Positions 33,101-44,550 are shown, counted from the stretch's first letter. The stretch is DNA of 64,000 bases from Mesodorylaimus sp. YZB2_4 (GCA_030248295.1 JASANH010000032.1:1-64000); one strand, 5' to 3'. Translations and numbers: made by a program. Notes: generated by a model not told the origin, from the sequence alone.

Positions 33101-36100
33101 CGAATGCCAGCCTGGCAGAAACTTGGGTGAGGCTCATTGGATTTTACATTATTCTCAGTTTCTTCTCCATGTTAGGAAATGCTGCTGTCATTTTTGCAAC
33201 TCTAAAAACTGAGGATATGCGCAGCAGTCGATTTTTCGTGATCGTTCGATATCTTTGCTTTTGTCGCGGCGTTGTCAGCCTACAGTTTTGCATTATGGGT
33301 GTGTTCAATTGTCTCCGCGTAGTCGCTCTGGTTTCCACTTTTCAAACGTATCTAAAGTGTTTTGCGGTGTATTTTTGGTTGGTGTTTGGTCTCATGATTG
33401 AAATGCTGCTTTTGATTTTTATGACCATCGATCGCATCATAGCACTCGCATTTCCAGTCAGGTATTGGAAACTGAGCGCGTGGCAAGCTTCGGCTGTGTG
33501 CGTAGGGATATGCCTTCTGTGCTTTTTTGTTCGAGCTGGTCACTCGTTCGGAATCATGATTTCCAGTGATATCATCGTGTGCGCCAGTGTGTTCAGTTTG
33601 GGCACTGAACTCAGCAATATTATCAGCCAAACCACTGATAACACCCTGCTGGGCACTTTGATCGTCCTTCAACTGGCTCTCTTGATTTATGTTCGATATC
33701 GATCTCGACAAGTCGCTGGAAGCGACGCTGAGAGAACGTCTATCGGACGACATATGGCATTGATCCCAGTTTTGAGAAGCCAAGTCGTCCTGCATTGCGG
33801 AATTCAAATCGTGTCAAAACTATTTCTTCTGCTGACGAGATTAATTGACGATCCTACTTTGACCCGTCGATTAATTGCCTACGGTGGTGTGTTGGTCACA
33901 GTGGACATATTCCTCAATACCATTGCTCTGATGCTCAATCAGGAAATCCGAGACCAATGGAAACAGTGGAAGAACCAAAGGCCACCTCGCCAAGATTGCC
34001 CAGGTTTGAAAACTAAGCGATCAGACGAAGGCAGATCGATTGCGAAAAGTCCCCCAAATGTGAGTCCTGGCCGCTGTTGGCTATCACAGACGGATTTATG
34101 AGTAAAGTCTCCAGCTTACTCCGCCGCTGTCTCGAAAAGATTCTTTCAAACAAAACTTTATCTACTCCGTAATAATGAAATAGAACTTGATAAATCAAGA
34201 TATTACACTGGGTCCGTTTGAAAGCTCGAGTGGAATGTTTTTGAGCCGCTTATTTCACCGCATTTTATGCTTCTCTCGCTCCTTTGTACAGTGTGTAATC
34301 TTACGGCTTAAGTGCTTCGCTACCAAAATCGGCTTTGGCTTATCAATGCTTTGTTGTAGTGGAACAAAGCCCGTGAGAGTGCGCCAATGGCGTTTGGCAT
34401 TGGTAAAGAAAGAAAGAAAGAAAGAAATGTTGATCGAGGTTTTACTAAATTACTTGACACCGACGCAAATGTCGGGCGCTGATTAAAAATGGACTTTGAA
34501 AATGTATTGGTACCGTATTTGACGCCCTCGAACTTGTGTAGCTCCGGGCCTACAAGCACAGAAAGAGCCATGCTTTGATGAGGTCTAAAAAATCGATTTC
34601 TTTGCTCTCTTTTTCCAATAAAATGTCCGCAACAGGCTCCTCTTCTCAACAAGTCTCGTTTCACGGAGTCTTTTCACGTAGATCACGCACAGAACTGACT
34701 GTGAAAGACTCATACGTGGGACTTATGACTTGTAAGCATATGTTTCTGGTACGTGTCAAGCACACAGAAGTCAGGACACTTGCTGTTGCGTTCGAGTACT
34801 CATGGAACTGTTGAGTTTTGAAAATTCTGAATTATGCTCAATTTTTCCACCGGCTGCTGTTGATAAATAGTTCTGAGCATACACAAATTTTCACGTGCAA
34901 AGTATTTCATATATCGGATCATAGGAATTTAATAGCGCCACTTAGCAAGCGCTTCCAACGATCAATAGATAAGCAGACTTTGAGATCGCACAAAGAGCCT
35001 ACTACGAACGTACCAAGACAAGGCCTTCCAAAAATCTCCTTGAGAAACTGACGTGAGTAGATCTGCCTAAGATTCTTCTTTGGCGATGATATCTTGCTCA
35101 TTTTCAGTCTGTCTGGGAAGCAGCAGGGGTACAGTATAGTGATTATGCTTAGGGGACGCTGCTCGCCAAGATGATCGATCCGGACAATCACTTCTTGATC
35201 TTTCTTTGCCACAAACTGAAGGACTTTTATTTGATTAGGTCAAGGACTTTTATTTGATTAGGTCGTCTTGACTGTGCAAAAGAAGCGCACTTAACACTTA
35301 GTTGGTCTATTTTTTGGGTCCACAGACCCAATTACGGCGGTTAGAACAAAGACCAGTTCTTAGACGCTGAAGGTGAGCATGAAACCGGTTTTCACAAGGA
35401 AAAGACGCACACGGCTAACCTGTTCCCACACGGGCCAACTAAGGGAGGGAACCTAATTATGAAGAATAATGCTGGAAGTAGAGTTCGATGCGATGCGTCA
35501 AATAAGCTTGCGATGCGACGTTTTAGGCACCTTTTTACATTGTCAGTTGACCCAAAAGTGTCGCATCGCACGCTTATTTGACGCATCGCATCGAACTATA
35601 CAGCATGAGAAAGGCATCGGATAGCAGCAAATAATTAATATAGGAGTTTTAGCAGCTCTTCCGCATCGGATTGGGTCAATCCTTACAGAAAGTCTGTCAG
35701 AAAATAAATGTTCTCTTTCTATGAATTCCGCAGAGGTTATATGTACTGGGCAGGACTGTGTAGAAGTTATGGGGAGGGACAGCAAAGAAGGATGTTGTAT
35801 TTTCCAGACCTCTCGATTTGACTGTCTCGCGTTAGAAGCTGCCACTCGGCACCACGAGATTAAAGATCACAAATGGTATTTGCAGGTATCCGTTGTACTG
35901 GGTTCAGTCATCGGGGGAATTACATACATCTTCAAAGAGATTACATCATCCCCTAACAATCAGCTAACAATGTTTGAAGAGTCCAGTGATGAGAAAATCG
36001 GAAAACCAGCTCTGGAATACTTTATTGGAACAATATTATTACTGTTGTCACTCGTGGAAATGTTTTCTATATATATTATGATACTGTGCTATAACTATCT

Positions 36101-36113
36101 GAGCTCTATGTAG
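30195..36113 (+). CDS. LAPTM4-like tetraspan protein, two exons, with a nested GPCR
   Basis: Exon 1 is 30195-30512, from an ATG to VPYILVQ|GTAAGT. Exon 2 is 35886-36113, from TTTGCAG|GTATCC to a TAG after YNYLSSM. Both ends are phase 0, giving 181 residues. The intact relative at 56,258-56,842 has the same single intron at the same place (PHIIMQ| then TM3), the same exon sizes and a similar ending (CYRYLKEK there, CYNYLSS here), which is the main argument for joining exons 5.4 kb apart. Four membrane segments are predicted. LAPTM4/5 proteins sit in late endosome and lysosome membranes. No PY motif is visible in the short tail. The join is inference; exon 1 could instead be an orphan relic. 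The intron holds the intronless GPCR gene at 33,061-34,101. Confidence 0.6.
31008..31115 (+). repeat. Dispersed repeat with CAACCC/GGGTTG core, copy 2
   Basis: Partner of 20,690-20,835, with the same hairpin core and GTAAGACTTGC block. At the position where copy 1 has TACAGTA, this copy has plain TA (31,091). Confidence 0.6.
33000..33041 (+). promoter_or_regulatory. Upstream ORF before the GPCR gene
   Basis: A 13-codon frame from ATG at 33000 to TGA at 33039-33041 ends 19 bases before the receptor start. The surrounding bases look like an imperfect tandem duplication of the receptor leader and start (TGCCATGAAC occurs at both ATGs). If present in the mRNA it could reduce translation of the receptor. 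No expression evidence is available. Confidence 0.4.
33061..34101 (+). CDS. Srsx-like orphan class A GPCR, intronless
   Basis: 346 residues in one exon with seven hydrophobic segments. The N-terminus carries three N-glycosylation sites (NTS, NFT, NAS). TM1 has LGNAAVIF, TM3 begins after a cysteine (LKCF) and ends TIDRIIALAFPVRYWK, extracellular loop 2 has a cysteine (IIVCASVF), and TM7 has VDIFLNTIALML in place of NPxxY. The pattern of a DR motif followed by P.RYWK and a weak TM7 motif resembles nematode Srsx-type chemosensory receptors; the ligand is unknown. It lies on the same strand inside the long intron of the LAPTM4-like gene. A decayed fragment of a relative is at 2,871-3,100. Confidence 0.8.
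   Translation: MNTSSFTNFTSVPSNASLAETWVRLIGFYIILSFFSMLGNAAVIFATLKTEDMRSSRFFVIVRYLCFCRGVVSLQFCIMGVFNCLRVVALVSTFQTYLKCFAVYFWLVFGLMIEMLLLIFMTIDRIIALAFPVRYWKLSAWQASAVCVGICLLCFFVRAGHSFGIMISSDIIVCASVFSLGTELSNIISQTTDNTLLGTLIVLQLALLIYVRYRSRQVAGSDAERTSIGRHMALIPVLRSQVVLHCGIQIVSKLFLLLTRLIDDPTLTRRLIAYGGVLVTVDIFLNTIALMLNQEIRDQWKQWKNQRPPRQDCPGLKTKRSDEGRSIAKSPPNVSPGRCWLSQTDL
34404..34425 (+). repeat. (GAAA)n microsatellite
   Basis: About five tandem GAAA units, 300 bases after the GPCR stop codon. Confidence 0.8.
35479..35600. repeat. Near-perfect hairpin element
   Basis: The left arm (about 35,479-35,526) and right arm (about 35,552-35,600) are reverse complements with only a few mismatches, around a spacer of about 25 bases. 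The arms are built of GATGCG/CGCATC words. It could be a tiny foldback element or encode a structured RNA. It lies in the LAPTM4-like intron, 290 bases before exon 2. Confidence 0.8.
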
Positions 36114-38719
36114 TGAGCGCTAGTCGAATAAAGCGAATACAGACTCATATTTGGTGCAGCTTGAACAGGCCACACGCCCCCCCCCCCCCCGGGCATGCTG
36201 TCGCTGAAGGATCACCAATGAACTTCATTTCGCGGGTACATACTCGTAGATAACCCGTCATGTGTCTGCGCGGGGCGACAAGGAATCGCTCATCTTCATG
36301 ATCTACCCACAACGCTCTTGTGGGATAGAATCTCCGCCTTCATCAACGCTTGCAGATACTACACCAAACCCATCGAGATTAGAAACGAGAGTTCTTGCGG
36401 AAACTTGTCATCAATAACTCTTTTCCGCTTTAGCTGGGGTGCCGCTAATAGTCTCGCGTGGTTGCTCAACAAGTCATACACCGTGAGTGTACAATACATG
36501 TCTGCTTGAGTAAAAACTTTCCCTCCCTCGGTTCATCTGAAAAGTCCTCAATTTTTATCTTGCCTTCCTTTTGGGGGCCTCAAGCCCCTAAGTTTTAAGA
36601 GTGCACTCGGAGGCACTATAGACGTGTAGAGGTCCTATCTTGCCACGGGTCCGACCCTTGCAGACGGTGTTTGGTATGCGTGAAGACAAGACACGAAGTG
36701 AAGGCAAATGTTCCCGACAGAGGCAGCAACAGAGAGGCACTTCAGAACGGCAACAACACGAACCAAGAAAGAGGCAGGCCCAAAACTGGTCGCGTAAATG
36801 AGACGTATGCTAATGAGCAACTAGTTGGGTCATAATTCTTGTTATCACTACAGCACGCTAGTTGACGTCTACAAATCCAGCCAGAAACATTCGACTAAAA
36901 CTGCTTTGTTCTTCAGTTTTTTATGCTATATAGCCAAAGTTCAAGAGAGTTTGAAGCCTAACCGTGGCCCATTGTACTGCACACTGACTGAGTTACAGGG
37001 AAATCCGTTCCTGATGTGAGTCGTGTAGCTGGCTCCGTACTGATGATCCCTAACCATTTGGACACGTGCATTGATGGGCTTGAAACTAATTAAAATCCTA
37101 AGTAGGCGAAGGGATTTACTTGCTTCAGATTGGGTTGTCTGACTTCCTTTCTTGTTCTTTTTGCATGTTTCATCAGTTCCCATCACCAGGCCTAGGCTTA
37201 CTGTTACTAACAAATATAGTTGCACAGCCGTCAAACAAAAAAACTTGTTTCTGTCAGACGCGTTTTATCGATTGTGAGACGATTCCCCTACCGTGCCTGG
37301 TGGGATAGTCGACTCACTGAGACATGCGTTGTTTCCCCCACAGTGACGGTTCCCCACCATCAGTTTTGAGAAGCTGCTGCTATTCAAATTTTGAGCCTTT
37401 GCCTGAGAACAAATCATCGTCATTAATCCTAAAAGATATAAAATATGCCTCAAACAGTCCACGATTTTGTTGTTTTATTATTCGATTGCCATGCTAATGC
37501 CATGTTGTAATAGCGGCTTAAACGTTTGCTTCGCGTTTGCTCCTTTGACCATTCTCGCCTGGTCCAAGGTCCAAGGTTATACTAGTCCAAGGACAAAGGA
37601 GATGAACCTGATGTTTCGTAAGTGAGAAAATTGCTTCGCCAAAATCTGCAGCAGCCATGCTGGTGAATTCACTAGAACTAAATTACTGGCTAAAATACTA
37701 AACTACTGGCTAAATTTATATCTTCTGTTTTTATTGGTTTCCAGTGCTAGGCAGTTTTGCATTTGCAATCTGAGCCCTGCCCTGATTAGCAAAGAAGTCT
37801 GGACTGTGAATAGGGGAATCGACCCAGTGTGGGAATCGCCACGGGACAGCTTTATCGCACGCCGTGTATAAGGATTTGGATTTTCTGGCGTTGTTCGTTG
37901 GTCTCCATAGTATTAGTTAGTAGTTCGATAGTCCATACCACAATAGTCTCCACTCCCATCATCTAGTTACTATCAAAAAAGGTCAATTGCAACAGCAGCA
38001 TCCTCTTCTCGTCGAAATATTTTGGCTAACGTAAGCGAAATCAAGTCAGGGCTATACATTTCTCCTTTTCTCACGAAGTGCTAATTCAGAGCCCGAAGGC
38101 CGCTCGATTCGAAGAAGAATGAGCTTGATCCTGTCAAAATTTTATCAAGACATATCCAGCATTACTGACTGATTCATATTGACTGATCGCAGTTATAGCA
38201 ATAAGAAAACACTGCATTTCATACAGCACGACTTGCAGGCTCTGCTGCTCTATGCTTCAAACGTCTCGACGAATAGCAGGCGCGCTTTGATTTTTTCAAG
38301 AACTCAGCATCGTTTGCTTCGACGTCAGAGGCACTATTGCAACAGTAAACGACGTGGCGAAATATCGGGTGCAAAATTTTTGTGTACCAAAGCTGGAATT
38401 GCGTGTTCTAATCGAGCAAAGTCTTTACTATTAATGACTGGTCATGTTTTCCTGATAAAGAACTATTGTCCTAGCTTTTGTACCTAGCCTATCTCACGAA
38501 ATATCGCTCGACATCTATTCAGGTCAGTCTTTGTAGCGTATCTACAAAACATGTCACGTCATTCATCACAAGCTTCATCAAAAAATTAAGCATAAAAGAC
38601 TCGGTAATCTGAGGGAGAGAACAAAACGCTAGGCCTACAGAAGTACAGTAAGTATTGCTCGCAGTGGCGACGGTTTGTACTGCTATTACCGAACTTACGA
38701 CGCTGAATTTTTTTCAGCC
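36114..38719. other. Intergenic region with leader of the Srsx-like gene at its end
   Basis: It contains a run of about 18 C near 36,175-36,192 and no recognisable coding frame. The last 230 bases (38,484-38,719) are the duplicated 5' flank of the receptor gene and include a likely leader intron, 38,648-38,717 (ACA|GTAAGT to TTTTTCAG). Confidence 0.45.
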
Positions 38720-39751
38720 ATGTCTGATCCGCCACCTTCGGCCGCTGTCCAGATCTACGATATTCTTTTTCACCTGATTGGCATGCAGGTGGTCGGCCTG
38801 ATAGGACTCGTAAGCAATATTTTCATCCTTTTCACCATCAGCAAGTACAAGGCATTGCAAACGCCCTGCTTCCTGCTCATCGCCGGAGAATGCGTATGCT
38901 CTGTTTTTATCAGCGCTGGGTTTTGTGTATTGGGCGCCGGGGAAGCAGCATTGCTAGCTGGCGCCATGCCCGAAAATCGTACCAGGATCTACTGCTATCT
39001 CGAAAGAACGTTCATGGCCGCTTGGGGAATTCAAGGCAGTTCCCTGGTGACCGCTATGGTGAGCCTTGATCGGCTGATTAGTATTTTGAGCCCGATGAAG
39101 TACAGGCGGCTTGGGAAACGATACGCATACGCCTGCCTAGCCTTTTGTTTCATGTACGCCACTGCGGCGACTTTGGGTGGCATGGTAGATAACACGCCTG
39201 AAGGATTCGCACCCTCTGATATCATTCCTTGTCAAACATTCTTCAGTGCATTCACACCCGGATATTTCGAGTACTACGGCACGTTCAACCTGAGTTTCTG
39301 CATATCCTGCGTGCTCCTCTACGCTGCCATGCTGATCACATTCGAATGGCGTCGTCGAAGAATGGCCCAACAGACGGCGAGCAGCGACAATGCGACTGCT
39401 TCGTTCATGAAACAGCAAATGGCTTGCATGCCCGTCATTCGACTGATGATGGCCGTCTACGTGGTCACGGCTGTGGCACCAGAAATTACCGTTGCTATCG
39501 CAGCTGTATCAGAGACGTGCAGTGCGTACATGCCCCGTATGTACTACTATGGCAGTGTAGTCAAGGGGTGCACGCCATTGGCCGAGATATTCGCCCTGGG
39601 ATTGGGTAGCAGACAGTTCAGACAATGCGTGAGAGATATGCTGGGCAAGAATAAGACAAATCCTGTCCCTGGCCAGCAATCAATGATGGCTACAGCCACA
39701 AATGTGACAAGAGCGACAAGAGCGTTTGCAACGCCTGTAAACAGGCTCTAA
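38720..39751 (+). CDS. Srsx-like orphan class A GPCR
   Basis: 343 residues in one coding exon. TM1 has GLIGLVSNIFILF, TM2 has IAGECVC where LAxxD is usual, a cysteine tops TM3 (IYCYLER), TM3 ends SLDRLISILSPMKYRRL, loop 2 has IIPCQTFF, the third loop is basic (EWRRRRMAQQ), and TM7 reads CTPLAEIFALGLGSRQF with no NPxxY. The SLDRL...P.KYRRL pattern fits Srsx-type chemosensory receptors. The frame is open 45 bases further upstream but only from TTG and across a TTTTTTTCAG acceptor, so the ATG at 38720, two bases after the acceptor, is the start. A truncated, almost identical duplicate lies at 44,551-45,378. Confidence 0.82.
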   Translation: MSDPPPSAAVQIYDILFHLIGMQVVGLIGLVSNIFILFTISKYKALQTPCFLLIAGECVCSVFISAGFCVLGAGEAALLAGAMPENRTRIYCYLERTFMAAWGIQGSSLVTAMVSLDRLISILSPMKYRRLGKRYAYACLAFCFMYATAATLGGMVDNTPEGFAPSDIIPCQTFFSAFTPGYFEYYGTFNLSFCISCVLLYAAMLITFEWRRRRMAQQTASSDNATASFMKQQMACMPVIRLMMAVYVVTAVAPEITVAIAAVSETCSAYMPRMYYYGSVVKGCTPLAEIFALGLGSRQFRQCVRDMLGKNKTNPVPGQQSMMATATNVTRATRAFATPVNRL

Positions 39752-40824
39752 AGGCATCATTCCTTGTGGAACGACTAATTCTATTCTTTTGATCGTATTT
39801 ACGGTAATGAAAAAATTTACAAATTGACTACTTCTGTAAAAGAATGCAAAGGTCGCATGTTGTGTCGCGGATGAGCACAAGTTCTTGATTTACATATATA
39901 TCTTTTAGGGCATACAGTTTATTTGAAACACGCGCAGTTTGGTGGCAAATTATTCAATCAAATCTGCAAAAGCCGCTTTTTTGCTGTATATATCTGTACC
40001 TCTAACTTTTATTGCGTTTAGTTACACATGTGTATTCCATGATTTCGTCGTGCTCTAGCTTTTTCCTGTGAAGTAAAACTAGTAATTGTCGATTTGTCTT
40101 GGATATACTGTGAAATGGCCAATGTTCGCGTCGGCAATACGGGTATTACACGAATCCCAAGGGATCTGAATTTTTTGCGGTCTCATAAACACTTGACTGG
40201 GTTTCTAGAATATCTAAGTGTAGGCGGAAGACACCTTGGTGCAAGAGCCTGCTGGGTGGCACGGATACCTAACCTAACTGGCTCCTCGAATAGCGCAAGC
40301 GAAGAAAATTCCAAACATTACCCTTGCTCTAACAGGGCTTCTGTCTGGGGCACATTACCGCTGCCCTTAGCTTAGCACTAAAAAAACGATGAGCTCAATA
40401 GCTATCTTCTAATCGAGCCTTAATCTTACCTTTGTTGTTTGGATAATTTGCGCTCAGGAAAGACGCGTCTTCAACTGCACGCTTACAGCTAGATCTGTAG
40501 AGCAGATGCTATTCTGCCAAAAAAGTACAGTATCGCCGAATTAATTTGTCTCCAAACCTAGATCGATGATTGTGTCCCATACGCTTCTCAGCCCTTCATA
40601 ATAAAAATGGCCCTCCATGCACCGTAAAATCAACCCACATCACTGAGCTTGGTGGTCCACTGAGCCATGGTCCTTCGCTCTCGCGTCTGATATACTCTCG
40701 CCTCAATTCCCTGCGTCCGCGCTCTTGTACTTACCGAAAATCGATGCCAGCATGAAGCCCTTATGTGTAAGTGCAACTATTGGACACCAGGTGAACTCAT
40801 AATCTCCAGCTTTACTATGAGATG
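39752..40824. other. Intergenic region, no gene seen
   Basis: Short frames only, with no recognisable domain or repeat beyond one TAC(A/T)GTA word at 40,526. Confidence 0.4.
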
Positions 40825-41222
40825 AGTTACAGCTTCTTTATGACAAGATTTTCAGCAAACAAGTCTGCAGGCAAGGGAATTGCAGCATCCTTTTCAGATT
40901 ACCATTCCCTACCGCAAGGTACTTCTCCGCTTTTTAATGTTCTGCAATCAGTCAATCAAGCGAATAGCATTGGCGCTGTATATATGATATATATATATAT
41001 GATAATATATATTTAATAATACTGTAATGTATATAACAAATATATATTAATAATACGCAATATATATAATATTAAATTATAATAATATATATGATTGATT
41101 GCAGGACAGTTTAATGGCGGAGGAGTACCTTGCGGCAGGGAGTGGCACATCTGAAAATGATGTTTCGGCTCCTTGGCCTTCGCACTTTTTCGCTGTAATT
41201 TTGTCATAGAGAAGCTGTAACA
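40825..41222. mobile_element. Foldback/MITE element with A/T-repeat centre
   Basis: The left arm (about 40,825-40,970) and right arm (about 41,090-41,222) are inverted copies, both starting GTTACAGCTTCT and sharing CCGCAAGGTACT and TCTGCAATC-type words, around a centre made of TATATA-like sequence. Open frames on the two strands across it mirror each other, which is how it shows up. It is a non-autonomous foldback element with no coding capacity. Confidence 0.8.
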
Positions 41223-41260
41223 TTATTGCGGGACTGAAGATTAAAAATGTGTATTTGCAG

Positions 41261-41510
41261 GTAGTCCCTTGTGTTGGGTTCAGACATCGGCGAAGCTACT
41301 GTACTCGCACATTAAGGATCACAGCATCAACTAACGGTTACGTAGATCACAAAATCTAAGGAACAAATGGTGAGAAAATAGCAAGCTTACGGAGAGTCGG
41401 AAAAATTCTTTAGTGGAACAAAACTACCGTACATGCGTGCAGTGTTGTTCCTGTCACCTATTCACCTCTTCATATTATGATTCTGTGCTATATTTTTGTA
41501 TTTAACTTTT
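41261..41510 (+). pseudogene. Decayed copy of LAPTM4-like exon 2
   Basis: TATTTGCAG|GTAGTCCC at the left matches the intron end and exon start at 35,877-35,893. Similarity continues through TGGGTTCAG.CATCGG, a TT.AGTGGAACAA block and TATTATGATTCTGTGCTATA near 41,477-41,497. A one-base insertion in the first codons and several stops break the frame. It is a partial duplication relic of the gene at 30,195-36,113. Confidence 0.6.
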
Positions 41511-42489
41511 TACTTTTATCAAAACATGATATATAGGTGTTGGTGTGGCCTGCGAAAAACCCTGTTTCAACAAAACAGCAAAAGGAGGCTATGGAAGCAA
41601 GCAAAAAACAAGGATGCTATCCAAATTTTCAAGCGCTCGGTCAACTTGGTTCACCTTTACTCCCCTCTCTGAGCACACCAGTTATCATCATAGAGCGGAT
41701 ACATCATGGGTTACAGCCGAAGCGTTGACTGCAATAGACAGTGCACTTCACTGCCCCATGATCACATGCACCTGGGATATTAGCTCAGATTGGTTCATGT
41801 TGGATTCCCTTCTATCACAAGTGCCCAAATAAAAGTTGTATATAAGCGGCATACCCGACAAAAACAGGTGGATGACAAACAGAGCTAGACAAGCGGGGCA
41901 AGAGACGAGAGTGAACTTCTAACGAATGGCATAGGTGTCATTAATGAACAGGCGCGTACAGTTCTTCCACTGGCACTTGAAAAGCTCCTTACCACGTGAT
42001 CTATAAGCAACCAAAAAAAGCACATTATACCAACTCCGAATACTACCAATAAAACGAGCCAAACAGCGAGGGTCGTTTTTACGCTTACAGTTATAGATGA
42101 AAAAACGTGCCCACAAAAGTATTATATTCAATGGCAGTGATAAGTCAGTCGACCCCAGGATGGCAATATCCTTCGATAGCACAAAATTAGCTACACAGTG
42201 CTGCGAACGATTTTTGAAAGACCTCTTAAAAGGCTGAACATGTACACACTCAAAAACTAATGCTCAATTGTGTCCGTAGATTCCTCACACCACTGACAGA
42301 TGTCCGTAGGACAGATTTTTCGAAAAAAAAGGTATTGGCCAGTAGGAACAAATCTGTGCAACAGCCTCCACTGGAAGCTTTTCATTTGGTGAGGTGGCCG
42401 AAGGCGCAACAGAAGACGAAAATAAGGGAGAAATGTCTGGGATCGCTAGCTCTCTCCTCCAAGTTGTCTGAGCCGTACGGAATTGAGAA

Positions 42490-42565
42490 CGCAGATATTC
42501 TGTGCTATAACTATCTAAGCTTGATGCCGTGAGAGAAATACAGATACTGATGTCTATAGAGCAGC
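42490..42565 (+). pseudogene. Second relic of the LAPTM4-like exon 2 end
   Basis: TCTGTGCTATAACTATCTAA and the bases after it match the last codons and 3' flank of the gene at 36,088-36,160. Only the extreme 3' end is recognisable; it abuts the SINE at 42,571. Confidence 0.5.
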
Positions 42566-42570
42566 TTCAG

Positions 42571-42950
42571 ACCGAGCGGCCGCGGTGGTGCAGCAGCTCG
42601 GCATTTGTCGCTCCGTATTGCTTGGGAGCGAGTGGCTGGACTCATCCCGGGTTTGATCCCTGGTGATGGAGGTCGGTTTGCGAGCAATAAACCCTGGCTG
42701 ACCTTGAGCGCCAGGCCGTGGGTGGCTTACCCGGCACCGTCGAGGTGCTCCGAGTGGAGACACGGAAGCCAAATGAGTTGACAGTCTCGGCTGTCGAACA
42801 CCAACAAGGCTTCAAAGCCCACCCGCAATTGTCCCAGGAAGTCGGTGTCCTGTCCAGTATGCCCTCGCGTGGAGGTGCTTCTAGTGGAGACATGCAGAGG
42901 GAGGCTGCTGTGTGTGCCGATCCCCGCACAGCCCTGCTTATAAGGTTTGA
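42571..42950 (+). mobile_element. tRNA-derived SINE, copy 2
   Basis: Box A TGGTGCAGCAG at 42,586-42,596 fits the polymerase III consensus fully. Box B GGTTTGATCCC at 42,650-42,660 has one mismatch. The body matches the minus-strand copy at 1,684-2,042 throughout. It is inserted directly after the LAPTM4-like exon relic. Confidence 0.78.
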
Positions 42951-43779
42951 CTGCTGTCCGGCAATTGGCAAAAAACGGGTTTCGGCCCACCAAAATTTTC
43001 AGAAAAAGGCTTATGCTGACCGTATTGTACGGCCGTGATTCAATTTGATTCGTTTCGCATAAATGTGCACTACTGCATTGCTTTTCACATTTTTTTCGAA
43101 CATCTTTATACTTTTGCAGTTCAGGTAGATCCGGTTTAAAAAACAGAAGAGATTTTCGCTACAGCCGTAGCAGCAGGAGAAAAATCGAAAGTACTGCAGT
43201 CAATACATGATAAAGTATACCTTCGCGGCCATTCGCGGAGATATCATGTTTTACTCCACAATTCCTATTGGAAAGCCTATGATAGACTAACTACGAAGAT
43301 GCTTGAGCGCCAGTGCATGCTGCATTTGCACGAGCTGCTCAAGCTTGAAACCCCCCCCCCCCATACTTTCACAACTTCTAAATGACGTATTTCTTTTACT
43401 GTAAGTATGGCACTCTAATAAAAGCCAAATCAGAGATCCATAATAAAAGTTTATGAGTATAAAAATGTAAGCCTTAAGCGCTTACTCTGCCAATGCCATG
43501 ATCAGGTCTTCTCACCATCTGCGACTGAGATAGACCAGCATGCGAGCAGCTCCTTTTCGGCATGCACTACTAGCTCGGTCGAAGACGGTTTAGCTCCGCG
43601 ATAATAAGCTTTTTTGGTAATGATATAGTGCGTGTCACTGCCCTTGCCAGAAAATCTAGCCAGTTTCACGGTTCGTCAAGCCTAAAGTTAGAAACTTATA
43701 AAAAACCCGTCCCCGCTTCCCTAAAATTGGTGAAAGACGACCCTTAATAACCCAAACTTTTTACTTACCTTTTTTCATT

Positions 43780-43994
43780 CCAAAGAAAAAAAAATAATAA
43801 TTTATTTAAATATTATATTTTTTTATTTTTTTTTTTTAATAATAAATATATTTAATTAAATTTATATATTTATATAAAATTAATTTATATTATATATATA
43901 TTAAATTAAAAATATAATATTTTAATATATTATAAATAATAATTAAAATTTTTTTTTTTTATTAAAAAATTTAAAAAAATAAAAAAAAAAAAAT

Positions 43995-44030
<36 letters not shown>

Positions 44031-44215
44031 TTAAAAAAAAAATATCAATTTTAATTTTTTTTTTATAATTTATACTTAAAAATTATATTAACCAATTAAA
44101 TATTTACACAAAAAATTTTATTTTTTTTATTTTTTTCATATATTAATTCTCTCATTTAAATTTTTCTTTATTTAAAAATTTTTTTTTTTTTTTTTTTCTA
44201 AAATTTTTCTATCTT
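43780..44215. repeat. Extended A/T-only tract
   Basis: More than 400 bases almost without G or C, with T runs of up to about 27 and A runs of up to about 13. It has no period I can define. It separates the SINE/exon-relic cluster from the duplicated receptor copy. Confidence 0.9.
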
Positions 44216-44550
44216 TTTCCAGAAGGTGGGAGAAAGCAACATACTTTTTCTCACGATATTTTTCTCTCTGCATATTATGATTGCTTGCGACAAAGCGCGA
44301 CCAAATGCAAACTATTGTCAATTAGACGCTCATGCAGGCTCTAGCCAAGAAATCTAAAATGGCGTGTTTCAATCCCACAAAATCCTGTCTATTTATGTCA
44401 ATCATTTCTAGGAGATGTCGCCAACAGAGCCATTTTCATTCGATAAATGTCCAATTTCTATAAATTTGAAGCTCGGTCACGAAATTCCCAAGAAACTTCT
44501 TTTACGGTAATCTATCATTATGTGTCCGAAAGAACATCACGTCATGGGCC

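Noticed and set aside
40822..41207. Two small proteins on opposite strands
   Set aside because: They mirror each other because they are the two arms of a foldback element.
42554..42993. Overlapping open frames on both strands
   Set aside because: They are the SINE read in several frames.
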